Notes: generated from the letters alone by a model not told the origin. Positions 1-6,455 are shown, counted from the stretch's first letter. The stretch is 20,526 nt of DNA from an uncultured Lachnospiraceae bacterium (GCA_910577445.1 CAJTMZ010000076.1:1-20526), one strand, 5' to 3'. Made by a program: numbers and translations.

Positions 1-706
1 CCCCCGCCGTAAGAAACGCGCCATAGCAGAGGGCCATGGTAAGGTCCGCGCAGCACCCATCTATCCAGAAAGCTTCCGCCACCGCCGGAAAGAGCCACAG
101 AAGCGCCCCCGCAAGCCCCATTGCAAAAACGTTCCGCTTTCTGACAACCTTAAGTAAAGGAAAAAGAAAAGACAGATTAAAAAAGTAGTATCCGGCGAAC
201 ATCAGCCCTTCCTTAAATTCCTTCGGGGAAAAATGAAGAAACCACCATTTCATCATCTGCGTTCCGGGAGGATAGTCCCCAAATTCCGCCGCCACATTGG
301 CATATTTCCCGGCAAAGCCGTCCAGATAAAAAAGGGATTTCACATCTGTGGCCCAGAAATTATAGTCGTCCCACCAGCTCACCACTTTTCCGCCGACGCA
401 TATTGTGACAATCACCGTCATGGCAACGGCCGTTATCGCGCCTCCCTCCAAAAGCTCCCCGGCACAGAAACCGGCAAGCTTCTTTCTTTTTTCCCGGGGT
501 ATCCAAAACACATAAACGGCGGCAAAAATAAGCCACATAACCGCCAGAACATCCGAAAGTGTAAGATGCCCCGTAAAACTGAGGACATAAAGGCCCAGAA
601 CCAAAAGGCAGCACCCCACCGGAATGCTTTCCACAAACCGGATTTTAAACCGCCATGCAATTGCCAGTATGAAAACCAAAAGAGCCGCTGTCTGAACTAA
701 AAACAT
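1..706 (-). CDS. Polytopic membrane protein, probable GT-C fold glycosyltransferase (3' end outside window)
   Basis: The frame stays open from an ATG at 706 to the left edge, giving 235 residues with no stop, so the gene is cut by the window. A GAAGGA ribosome site lies about 8 bases before the ATG. The product is strongly hydrophobic, with helices near residues 4-20, 28-45, 50-69, 87-105, 168-186 and 195-215. The loop after the fifth helix has a WWDDYNFW motif (D113/D114), followed by FGDYPPGTQ (143-150). An acidic pair in an extracytoplasmic loop plus a YPPG motif is typical of lipid-linked-sugar glycosyltransferases of the GT-C type (ArnT/PMT-like). That assignment is an inference from motif layout; substrate unknown. 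It follows hpf on the same strand, but a strong hairpin separates them. Confidence 0.7.
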   Translation of the reverse strand, partial: MFLVQTAALLVFILAIAWRFKIRFVESIPVGCCLLVLGLYVLSFTGHLTLSDVLAVMWLIFAAVYVFWIPREKRKKLAGFCAGELLEGGAITAVAMTVIVTICVGGKVVSWWDDYNFWATDVKSLFYLDGFAGKYANVAAEFGDYPPGTQMMKWWFLHFSPKEFKEGLMFAGYYFFNLSFLFPLLKVVRKRNVFAMGLAGALLWLFPAVAEAFWIDGCCADLTMALCYGAFLTAG

Positions 707-734
707 TCGCTTTATCCTTCCCCTGCTTACTTTA

Positions 735-766
735 AAAAAGATGCATGGCATGCCATACATCTTTTT
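735..766 (-). terminator. Long hairpin with U-tract, probable hpf terminator
   Basis: A nine-base stem (AAAAAGATG / CATCTTTTT) is closed over a core, ATGGCATGCCAT, that is itself palindromic; a single C-A mismatch separates the two. On the minus strand the stem ends in CTTTTTT, as expected for an intrinsic terminator of hpf, whose stop codon is 58 bases upstream. The plus strand also ends in a T run. The hairpin lies only about 30 bases upstream of the next ATG at 706, so it could also act as a leader element for the membrane protein gene. Confidence 0.7.
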
Positions 767-790
767 ATCTCAGCATTTTTCATTTGTCAC
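762..790 (-). promoter_or_regulatory. Weak sigma-A promoter candidate for the membrane protein gene
   Basis: On the minus strand GTGACA (785-790) and TAAAAA (762-767) are separated by exactly 17 bases. The -35 matches 5/6 and the -10 only 4/6. The -10 overlaps the 3' half of the hpf terminator stem, so transcription would begin inside the hairpin. It is the only candidate I see that would let the downstream gene escape the terminator. Confidence 0.3.
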
Positions 791-823
791 CGGCTCCCTA
801 CGGGATAGGATGACCTGTGGATT

Positions 824-1351
824 TTAATACTCCGGCTCTATCAGACCGTAAGTATTTCCCTTACGCTTGTACACTACGTTCACCTGCTCTGTCTCCGCGT
901 TGCAGAAAACGAAAAAGCTGTGGCCTAAAAGTTCCATCTGAACGCAGGCGTCTTCAGGATACATGGGCTTGATGTCAAACTTCTTTGTCCTGATAATTTT
1001 AACCTCTTCGTCCTCCATATATTCCTTTTCCATAAATTCTTTTTTGAAAAAGCCGGCTCCCTGCTGCTGGTCAATCAGTTTATTCTTGTATTTTTTCAGT
1101 TGTCTTTCTATGATTTCCTCCACCAGGTCAATGGAAACATACATATCGTTGCTCACCTGCTCGGAGCGGATGATGTTTCCTTTTACCGGAATCGTCACCT
1201 CGATTTTCTGCCTTTCCTTTTCAACGCTCAAGGTAACATGAATCTCCGTCTCCGGAGTAAAATATCTCTCAAGCTTACCTATCTTGTCCTCCACCGCGTC
1301 CCGCAGTCCCGGCGTCACTTCGATATTTTTCCCAACAATTACAAACTTCAT
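824..1351 (-). CDS. hpf: Ribosome hibernation promoting factor, long form
   Basis: Dimerises 70S ribosomes into inactive 100S particles in slow growth or stress; acts in the cytoplasm on the 30S subunit. The 175-residue product has the N-terminal ribosome-binding domain (MKFVIVGKNIEVTPGLRD onward, residues 1-95 approximately), a charged linker (about 96-115) and the C-terminal dimerisation domain (VKIIRTKKFDIKPMYPEDACVQM through the GLIEPEY end), which defines the long form usual in Firmicutes. Three ATGs lie close together (1360, 1357, 1351). The third is chosen because AAAGG sits 9 bases before it, whereas it abuts the first. In many Firmicutes hpf is followed by secA; here it is followed by a membrane protein gene. 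A good promoter is at 1386-1415. Confidence 0.95.
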   Translation of the reverse strand: MKFVIVGKNIEVTPGLRDAVEDKIGKLERYFTPETEIHVTLSVEKERQKIEVTIPVKGNIIRSEQVSNDMYVSIDLVEEIIERQLKKYKNKLIDQQQGAGFFKKEFMEKEYMEDEEVKIIRTKKFDIKPMYPEDACVQMELLGHSFFVFCNAETEQVNVVYKRKGNTYGLIEPEY

Positions 1352-1385
1352 AAGCATCATCCTTTCCTTGGATTATTGTGGAAAT

Positions 1386-1415
1386 ATTATACCATATTAC
1401 CGGGCTGTTATGCAA
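1386..1415 (-). promoter_or_regulatory. Sigma-A promoter of hpf
   Basis: On the minus strand TTGCAT (1410-1415) and a perfect TATAAT (1386-1391) are 18 bases apart. Predicted transcript start is near 1379, giving a short leader of about 28 bases before the ATG at 1351. No sigma-B or sigma-H type sequence was evident. Confidence 0.75.
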
Positions 1416-1566
1416 CAATTCCTGTCCGTCATTTTCAGGCCGGGGCACACTATTTGCAGTTCCCTGTAATTTTCAGACAATTCTTTTTTACCTGTTTTTA
1501 TCACAATTCACAAAACATCCGTTCTTAATCTAAATTTAACATTTGGACAAGTTTCGGTTTTTCGTC

Positions 1567-1636
1567 TGTGGATAATGTGGATAACTTAGTGTATAAGTGG
1601 AAATATCACTGTTTAATGTCCCTTTTTTGTGGATAA
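1567..1636 (+). promoter_or_regulatory. Cluster of DnaA boxes
   Basis: Three exact copies of TGTGGATAA (reverse complement of the TTATCCACA DnaA box) are present in the same orientation: 1567-1575, 1576-1584 (directly abutting) and 1628-1636. A degenerate copy, TGTATAAGT, is at 1590-1598. Three perfect 9-mers within 70 bases is far above chance expectation. Binding by DnaA is an inference. Confidence 0.65.
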
Positions 1637-1772
1637 CTCCCTTTTTTCATTTCCTGAACAAGTCTCTTTTTTGAACACCTTATCCGCCTTATTTGTGAAT
1701 CTTTACCAAGCTTTATGCTTGTCAACGGATTTTATCAAAAAAGTAATTTCAGACTTTTTACACATAATCCCT

Positions 1773-1835
1773 GCGTATTCACAAAACACCGCATATTCAC
1801 AAAGTACCGCGCATTCACAAAACACCGCGCATTCC
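1773..1835 (+). repeat. 18-bp tandem repeat, about 3.5 copies
   Basis: Units start at 1773, 1791, 1809 and 1827 with an exact 18-base period and no spacers: GCGTATTCACAAAACACC, GCATATTCACAAAGTACC, GCGCATTCACAAAACACC, then a partial GCGCATTC. The core ATTCACAAA is kept in all three full copies. Period and orientation are iteron-like; it is not a CRISPR array because nothing separates the units. Confidence 0.85.
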
Positions 1836-1896
1836 ATAACCTGTTTCTCTGGCGGCGGTTTGCGCGCTGATTTTCCGGCATCCGGCGCAAACGTAT

Positions 1897-1925
1897 TTGC
1901 AAAATGGAATTTTCTATAATAAAAT
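1897..1925 (+). promoter_or_regulatory. Sigma-A promoter of the DUF2971 gene
   Basis: TTGCAA (1897-1902) and TAAAAT (1920-1925) are separated by 17 bases. A TATAAT at 1915-1920 has no partner -35 at the right distance. Predicted start near 1932, leaving a leader of about 38 bases. Confidence 0.5.
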
Positions 1926-1969
1926 AGGTATCATAAAGACCACAGACTGCCTGTTTTGGGAGGAAATCC

Positions 1970-2791
1970 ATGCTGTACCATTACACTGATTTTATTGCCT
2001 TTGACGGAATTATCCGCTACGGGGAACTGCGCCTTAACAATATCCTGAATATGAACGACGCTTCCGAGATGAGACTGTTTATGAACGGCCTCTACGGAGC
2101 CGTCATTGAAAAACTCAGTATCAGCGGAGATTTGGCAAAAATTCATAAGACCAAAGCCTTTTTTGAGGGGGAACTGGAAAAAGAATTTCATTATTCCGCC
2201 TATGCGGCCTGCTTTTCCCAGTACAGGGACGACGCCGCACAGTGGGAGCGCTACGGGCGTTTCGGCCAGGGGGTTTGTATCGCTTTCCGCAACAAGCTCC
2301 TGCGGGAAATGATTGGCGGAGCCGTATCCCTCCAGAAAGTATACTATCAGGCGGATATGCATGAACATCGTCTTGTGGGGGAATTTTATGATTTGATAAA
2401 AAGAACCGAAAAGTTTTCAGACAGCCTTCCCGAATTGCAAAGGCTTATGAATGAAGCCTGGGTCCAGTCCGCTGCCTTTAAGCATCCTTCCTTTTCAAAC
2501 GAAAAGGAATTCCGGCTGGTGGTCTCGCCCTTTGTTTTAGACGAATTTCCGGTGGAACCCAAATACCATGTAGCCGCCGGACGAATCAAAAAATATTATC
2601 CTCTCGATTTAAACAGACTGTGCGAAAAGTTGAAAATTCATCTGCCTGACCTGGTGGGGGAAATTATCATAGGGCCCACCTCCTCCCAGTCTCTCCCGAT
2701 TCTGCAGGATTACTTAAAGGATTCGGGCCTTGGCGTGCTAAAAGATAAAATAAGCCTGTCGGACTGTCCTCTTCGGAAGCCGACAAGCTAA
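1970..2791 (+). CDS. DUF2971 domain protein
   Basis: A 273-residue soluble protein with no signal peptide or membrane segment, starting at an ATG preceded by GGGAGGAAATCC. The family hallmarks are visible: an N-terminal HYT motif (4-6), ILNMNDASEM (25-34) matching the conserved N-D-x-x-E pattern, and FSQYRDDAAQWERYGRFGQGV (82-102), followed by a KxxxFxxEKEFRLVV segment near 174-188. DUF2971 proteins are widespread, of unknown biochemical function, and often sit in variable genomic neighbourhoods. This is the only plus-strand gene in the window, with its own promoter and terminator, so it is a one-gene unit. Its isolation suggests an accessory insertion, but no repeat or integrase marks one. 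Confidence 0.85.
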   Translation: MLYHYTDFIAFDGIIRYGELRLNNILNMNDASEMRLFMNGLYGAVIEKLSISGDLAKIHKTKAFFEGELEKEFHYSAYAACFSQYRDDAAQWERYGRFGQGVCIAFRNKLLREMIGGAVSLQKVYYQADMHEHRLVGEFYDLIKRTEKFSDSLPELQRLMNEAWVQSAAFKHPSFSNEKEFRLVVSPFVLDEFPVEPKYHVAAGRIKKYYPLDLNRLCEKLKIHLPDLVGEIIIGPTSSQSLPILQDYLKDSGLGVLKDKISLSDCPLRKPTS

Positions 2792-2861
2792 ACTGCGTTT
2801 TCTTTTCATTTATGTATCGATATGTCTGCTGAGATAATCCTGAGCAGAAATACTTTATAAA

Positions 2862-2904
2862 AAAACACCCCAAACGTCATTTTTTCTGACATTTGAGGTG
2901 TTTT
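2862..2904. terminator. Bidirectional terminator between convergent genes
   Basis: AAAACACC pairs with GGTGTTTT, continued inward by CAAA/TTTG and GTCA/TGAC with two C-A mismatches and a T6 loop. On the minus strand the stem is followed by a clear U run (TTTTTTATAAAG), fitting termination of the lipoprotein gene ending at 2923. On the plus strand the T run is part of the stem, and it serves the DUF2971 gene ending at 2791. Confidence 0.8.
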
Positions 2905-2922
2905 GCATCTTACGCTTTTCTT

Positions 2923-3654
2923 TTATTTCACTTTCACGGAAGTGATGTGGGGATTTACGCCCTCATACCAGTAAAGGAATCCTTCCGCGTCAATGGTATC
3001 GCCTACATTTAAGCCCTTAACAGCCGCGTAAACGTCTGTGGAGCTGTCGCACAGGTAGGACTCAACGGTAAAGGTATAGGTCTGGCCGTCAACGGAAACG
3101 TTGAAATAAAGGTCGTCTCCCTCCTGGCCCGAACCGTCCCAGTTATAAAGGAAAGCCGCGCCGCTCTCGTCAGCCGCCTCCACCGTAAGCCCCTTGAAGG
3201 ATACGAACTTGTTCTGATGCTTAATCAAATCATCGGAGCCAAGAAGGGAAGTCACATCTTCCGCCTCGGCAACATAGCTGCCTTCCCCGATTTCAAATGT
3301 GGCGTCTATGATTTCCACTTCGCCTGACCACTCAGCTTTATATCCCGTAACCTTAATCTTGGTTCCCGGGGTCAGCTTTGCGTAATCTTCTTCGGTGCAC
3401 GCCATATTGTAGAAAAAGTAACCGCCGTCCTTATCCTGGGCGTAAACGGTAGCCTGATTCTCCCACCAGGACTGCTTGGCCTGAACATAGGCTTCAACCA
3501 CAACCTCGGACTCAAGGTCGGCAGCCATATACTCCTCATAGGTCATAACGCCCTCGGACTTTGCATCCGTGTCGCCGCCTTTTCCTGAAGAACCGCAGCC
3601 GGCACAGGCAAGCGCCATTGCGAAAACTAAAAGTAACGATGTTAATTTTTTCAT
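2923..3654 (-). CDS. Lipoprotein with two probable OB-fold-like domains, function unknown
   Basis: The chosen start (3654) gives MKKLTSLLLVFAMALACAGC with a GAGGAGAGGAAA ribosome site; an upstream in-frame ATG at 3702 lacks one. The 243-residue product has a type II signal peptide with cleavage before C20, so it is anchored on the outer face of the membrane. After a glycine-rich linker come two similar beta-rich units, about 48-123 (EVVVEAYVQAK ... ATFEI) and 144-243 (LIKHQNKFVSFKGLTVEA ... HITSVKVK). Each begins with a strand of the type seen at OB-fold domain starts and carries a V-G-D/G-T-K/I 'GTKIKVTG' or 'GDTIDAEG' strand. This architecture is common in Clostridia, with no assigned role. 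It has its own promoter, so it need not be part of the ABC operon upstream. Confidence 0.75.
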   Translation of the reverse strand: MKKLTSLLLVFAMALACAGCGSSGKGGDTDAKSEGVMTYEEYMAADLESEVVVEAYVQAKQSWWENQATVYAQDKDGGYFFYNMACTEEDYAKLTPGTKIKVTGYKAEWSGEVEIIDATFEIGEGSYVAEAEDVTSLLGSDDLIKHQNKFVSFKGLTVEAADESGAAFLYNWDGSGQEGDDLYFNVSVDGQTYTFTVESYLCDSSTDVYAAVKGLNVGDTIDAEGFLYWYEGVNPHITSVKVK

Positions 3655-3698
3655 TTTCCTCTCCTCATTAATAACTTTAAAATATGTAATAAGTGACT

Positions 3699-3736
3699 CC
3701 AACGGCCCGTTTTTATAAGCGGGCCTGTCGGGTTGG
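3699..3736 (-). promoter_or_regulatory. Structured leader hairpin upstream of the lipoprotein gene
   Basis: GGCCCG (3704-3709) pairs with CGGGCC (3720-3725) around a 10-base loop, and an outer stem CCAAC (3699-3703) / GTTGG (3732-3736) extends it past a 6-base bulge. It lies between the predicted transcript start (about 3745) and the ATG at 3654, so it would be in the first 50 bases of the mRNA. No U run follows on either strand, so it is not an ordinary terminator; mRNA stabilisation or regulation are possible. Confidence 0.5.
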
Positions 3737-3751
3737 TAAACATTGACATAA

Positions 3752-3779
3752 ATTATACACGAAATTTCAGAGAAGTCAA
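3752..3779 (-). promoter_or_regulatory. Strong sigma-A promoter of the lipoprotein gene
   Basis: On the minus strand TTGACT (3774-3779) and perfect TATAAT (3752-3757) are 16 bases apart. This begins about 30 bases after the stop of the upstream binding-protein gene, so the lipoprotein can be expressed independently. Confidence 0.8.
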
Positions 3780-3809
3780 TAATTCCGCATCAATGTACAT
3801 AAAAAGGTG

Positions 3810-5408
3810 TCAAAATGCCTTTCTCTTTATCATTCGGAATATCACATACAAAATAATCAGACCCCACGCTCCCAAAAGCGCCGAAAGCAGCCACACCGCC
3901 GTCCGGGGAAGTTCTCCCAAATCTTCCTTTTCGGCAGAGCGCGGCCCTCCCCCTATCTGGTTCAGCCGGTACAGGGATGCCGTGTCGCTGTAGAGCTCTT
4001 CGATATATTCATCTGTAATCTCCTGCCCCCGCCGGACGGATTTTACCGTTTTTTCAATCAACTGGCCGGAAGCGTCCCGAAGGGAAGCGGAGCCGTTAAA
4101 TACCGGTGTCACAAAGGTATTTTCCATATTTTCAAGCAAAAGATTCGCCGCCTTGATTTTTACATCATAGTAGGTTCCGTTATCCTCTCCGCAGCGCGAC
4201 AGGTAATCCTGATATTCCGCGGAGTTTTGCGCCTTTAAGGTAACCGGCACATAGCCCTCCGTCTCCGAATAGGCCGTCTGCACTTCGTTGGTCAGAAGGT
4301 ACTGGACAAAAAGCCAGGAAGCTAAAACCTCCTGAGAATCTTCCTTATTAAATATACATACCGAAGGCCCCTGGGAAATCATCTTCGGATTTTCCGGGAA
4401 AAACTGCGGAATCGGCATGACCGCAGTCTCAAAATCCACGATTTTGTCCCTGCTGATGTCGCAAAGGGGCGCGTTTGTTCCCATCCAGGTTGCTCCCGCC
4501 GTGGAATCAACCGCGAAAATACACTGTCCGGCATTTAAAAAGTTTGCAGGGTAACTGGATATTTTAAAGGTGGAAAAAGCGCCGCTCCTTACATGTTCCG
4601 CTATGGTTTCCAGAAAGCTTTTTGTGGTGTCGTTAAAAAGAAGAATCTCCCCCTCTTTTGTGGAGTACCCGGCGTCCTTTTGTCTCAGCATCTGAATCAT
4701 CATATTGTCGGTGGATTTGTAGATAAAGGGAATCATCACCTTCTGGCCGTTGACTGCAAAATTACCCGCGCTGTCCTTTTCCAGGGCCGCCTCGGAAACC
4801 TCCCACACAAAATCCCACGTCAAAGTCTCCGGCAGAGTAAACCCAAGAGCCTCCACGTAGGTCTTATTGATATAACAGGCTTCCGTGGAACGCATGTAGG
4901 GAACGGCATAGTAATGTCCCCCAAAGGCGCATTCCTCCAGGAATCCCGGAACAATTTCCTCCGCTTTCGGCGCGTCAAAGGCAACCTCGCTGCCGCCAAG
5001 CCCGTATTTTTCATCCGCAAACAACTCCTCTAAAGGAACCACCTGATTTGCGCCCGTCAGATAAGTTGCGATATGGTCCGGGTAGGTGATACACACATTG
5101 GGCGTGGTATCCGTTGCAATATTTGTGATTACATCGTTGTAAATTTTACCATAGTCCGTATACAGGCGCAGGTTTACTTTAATATTGGGGTATAATGCCT
5201 CAAAATCGGAAATCGCCTGTTCATAGATTGCGGTCTGGGTCTTGTTGGTGTCGTTTTTTGCCCAGAAAGATATCTCGTAGTTCCCGGTTCTGTCAAATTC
5301 CTCCGGTATGGCAAAAGCGCTCATTCCCTCCCTGCCATGGCACCCGGTAAGGAAAAGCAGAGAAATCGCCGCCAGTATCAGAAACGCCTTTCTTTTTTTT
5401 GCTCTCAT
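3810..5408 (-). CDS. Carbohydrate ABC transporter substrate-binding lipoprotein with C-terminal membrane helix
   Basis: A 532-residue family-1 extracellular solute-binding protein, the capture component of the transporter encoded just upstream. The N-terminus is a lipoprotein signal (LTGC, cleavage before C23). The body has the usual features: YEISFWAKNDTNKTQTAIYEQAISDFEALYPNIKV strand-helix start, DTTPNVCITYPDH, YAVPYMRSTEACYINK, TWDFVWEVSEAA, and the GPSVCIFNKEDSQEVLASWLFVQYL region found in UgpB/MalE-like proteins. Unusually it ends in a hydrophobic helix (about 503-524) followed by a basic tail, RMIKRKAF. The ATG overlaps the stop of the preceding permease gene (ATGA), and AGGAGG lies upstream, pointing to coupled translation. 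A weak AAAGG/CCTTT hairpin plus T5 spans the stop. The sugar is not predictable from the sequence. Confidence 0.92.
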   Translation of the reverse strand: MRAKKRKAFLILAAISLLFLTGCHGREGMSAFAIPEEFDRTGNYEISFWAKNDTNKTQTAIYEQAISDFEALYPNIKVNLRLYTDYGKIYNDVITNIATDTTPNVCITYPDHIATYLTGANQVVPLEELFADEKYGLGGSEVAFDAPKAEEIVPGFLEECAFGGHYYAVPYMRSTEACYINKTYVEALGFTLPETLTWDFVWEVSEAALEKDSAGNFAVNGQKVMIPFIYKSTDNMMIQMLRQKDAGYSTKEGEILLFNDTTKSFLETIAEHVRSGAFSTFKISSYPANFLNAGQCIFAVDSTAGATWMGTNAPLCDISRDKIVDFETAVMPIPQFFPENPKMISQGPSVCIFNKEDSQEVLASWLFVQYLLTNEVQTAYSETEGYVPVTLKAQNSAEYQDYLSRCGEDNGTYYDVKIKAANLLLENMENTFVTPVFNGSASLRDASGQLIEKTVKSVRRGQEITDEYIEELYSDTASLYRLNQIGGGPRSAEKEDLGELPRTAVWLLSALLGAWGLIILYVIFRMIKRKAF

Positions 5409-6274
5409 CCTTTCGTTCCTCCCCTCGATACCCCTGCCATTATCTTTTTACGGAACACCAGAAACAATACGATTAAGGGTGCGGAAATCACTACCACCGC
5501 CGCCATCATTGCCGGGATATTTTCCCGCCCGAAGCCGTTTTCACGGATTTCCTGAATCCCGTTGGACACCAGAAAATAATTTGCGTCGTCGGTAATCAGT
5601 CTGGGCCAGACGTAGGAATTCCAGCACTCAATCACCTTCAGAATCGTTATGGTGATAAGGGTGGGCTTTGACATGGGAACCATCACCTTAAGCAGATATT
5701 TGAAATCGGAGGTGCCGTCAACCTTTGCCGCGTAGTAAAGGCTGTCCGGTATCTGCTCAAAGTTTTCCTTCAAAAGATAAATATAAAACACCGAGGTGAC
5801 GGAGGGCAGAATCAGCCCCGGAAAACTGTTGCGCATATCCAGATTGGTGACTGTGACAAAGTTTGTGATAATCACCAGCTCGTTCGGTATCATCATCAGG
5901 GAAAGGAAAAGAAGGAACACGATATTTTTCCCTTTAAATTCAAGCCGCGCGAAAGCAAATGCCGCGAGGGTTATCACCACCAGCATAATGGCGGTTGTCA
6001 CCAGCGTGAAGATTGTGGTGTTGAGAAAATACCGGGGAACCGCCGTGAAAGCCTCCGTATAGTTCTGAAGGGTGGGCGATAAGGTAAAAAATTTAGGGAT
6101 ATACTCCGAATTGTAAGCGCCGTAGCTTTTTACGGAGGTTAAAATCATCCAGTAAAAGGGGAACAGCACCATAACCGCCCAGAATGTCAGCAGGGTGTAG
6201 GTGATGACGGAGGCGGTTTTTTTTCGGAATCTGGAGGATTTTTCGATTTTTTCGTAGTTGGTTTGGGTGTCCAT
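5405..6274 (-). CDS. Carbohydrate ABC transporter permease, MalG/UgpE type
   Basis: Inner-membrane subunit of a CUT1 importer, 289 residues from the ATG at 6274, which has AAAGGA 5 bases before it. ATGs at 6307 and 6289 are in frame but lack a ribosome site, and the latter ATG lies within the Shine-Dalgarno region. Six membrane segments are apparent (about 22-45, 84-108, 117-138, 152-168, 203-218, 256-275). The EAA loop that contacts the ATPase is YAAKVDGTSDFKYLLKVMVP (181-200), with the expected A-x3-D-G-x10-P spacing. It pairs with the MalF-like permease upstream but is separated from it by a spacer of about 280 bp, long for subunits of one complex. Its stop overlaps the binding-protein start by four bases. 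Confidence 0.93.
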   Translation of the reverse strand: MDTQTNYEKIEKSSRFRKKTASVITYTLLTFWAVMVLFPFYWMILTSVKSYGAYNSEYIPKFFTLSPTLQNYTEAFTAVPRYFLNTTIFTLVTTAIMLVVITLAAFAFARLEFKGKNIVFLLFLSLMMIPNELVIITNFVTVTNLDMRNSFPGLILPSVTSVFYIYLLKENFEQIPDSLYYAAKVDGTSDFKYLLKVMVPMSKPTLITITILKVIECWNSYVWPRLITDDANYFLVSNGIQEIRENGFGRENIPAMMAAVVVISAPLIVLFLVFRKKIMAGVSRGGTKG

Positions 6275-6307
6275 GTGGGTCCTTTCCATAGGGGGGTTGG
6301 AAGTCAC

Positions 6308-6455
6308 GCTCAGGGAAGAAATCTTCCTTCGTCGCCGCGCTCCCGCTCTATAAAAACGTAGCAGTACCAGGCTCGCGAGCTGCTTCGCAGCTCGTGACCT
6401 CGCCAGGTGCTGACGTTTTTATAAGGGCTCCTTAAGGAAGATTTCTTCCCTGAGC
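6308..6455. repeat. 148-bp interrupted palindrome with perfect 22-bp ends
   Basis: Outer arms 6308-6329 and 6434-6455 are exact reverse complements (22 bp; they begin GCTCAGGGAAG and end CTTCCCTGAGC). Further in, TATAAAAACGT (6349-6359) pairs with ACGTTTTTATA (6413-6423). CAGTACC (6362-6368) pairs with GGTGCTG (6406-6412) with one G-T, and GGC/GCC continues it. At the centre CGAGCTGC-TTC-GCAGCTCG (6376-6394) is an 8-bp hairpin. Each outer arm also contains its own GGAAG-AAAT-CTTCC hairpin. No coding potential and no obvious target-site duplication. It lies in the spacer between two cotranscribed permease genes. It could be a small non-autonomous palindromic element (MITE- or REP-like) or an mRNA processing/stability structure. 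Confidence 0.85.

Larger units (their letters stand above)
1416..1896. other. AT-rich gene-free region between divergent hpf and DUF2971 gene
   Basis: Roughly 480 bases (about 600 between the two start codons) with no credible coding sequence. It holds, from left to right, an AT-rich stretch, three perfect DnaA boxes (1567-1636), three T6 runs embedded in short direct repeats (CCCTTTTTT near 1621 and 1638, CTCTTTTTT near 1664), a small CAAGC-tttat-GCTTG hairpin near 1709-1723, and an 18-bp tandem repeat (1773-1835). The combination resembles a DnaA-bound control or origin-like region, but there is no dnaA, rpmH or rep gene nearby. Confidence 0.5.

Noticed and set aside
121..190. Apparent frameshift in the partial membrane protein gene
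   Set aside because: It came from miscounting a run of six A (plus strand, 179-184). With the correct count the frame is open through to position 1.
1567..1835. Chromosomal oriC
   Set aside because: DnaA boxes and an AT-rich tract are there, but none of dnaA, dnaN, rpmH, rnpA, gyrB or parAB is near, and gene direction does not switch around it apart from one gene. Kept only as a DnaA-box cluster.
1773..1835. CRISPR array
   Set aside because: Units are 18 bp and directly adjacent, with no spacers and no cas genes.
1629..1919. Plus-strand 96-codon reading frame across the DnaA-box and repeat region, with a repeated AYSQNT/AHSQNT peptide
   Set aside because: It starts at a GTG inside a DnaA box with no ribosome site, and the periodic peptide is just the 18-bp DNA repeat, which keeps all frames open. 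Composition is intergenic.
6308..6455. Rho-independent terminator inside the ABC operon
   Set aside because: The long palindrome has no U run after its outer or central stems on the minus strand, and genes of the same complex lie on both sides.
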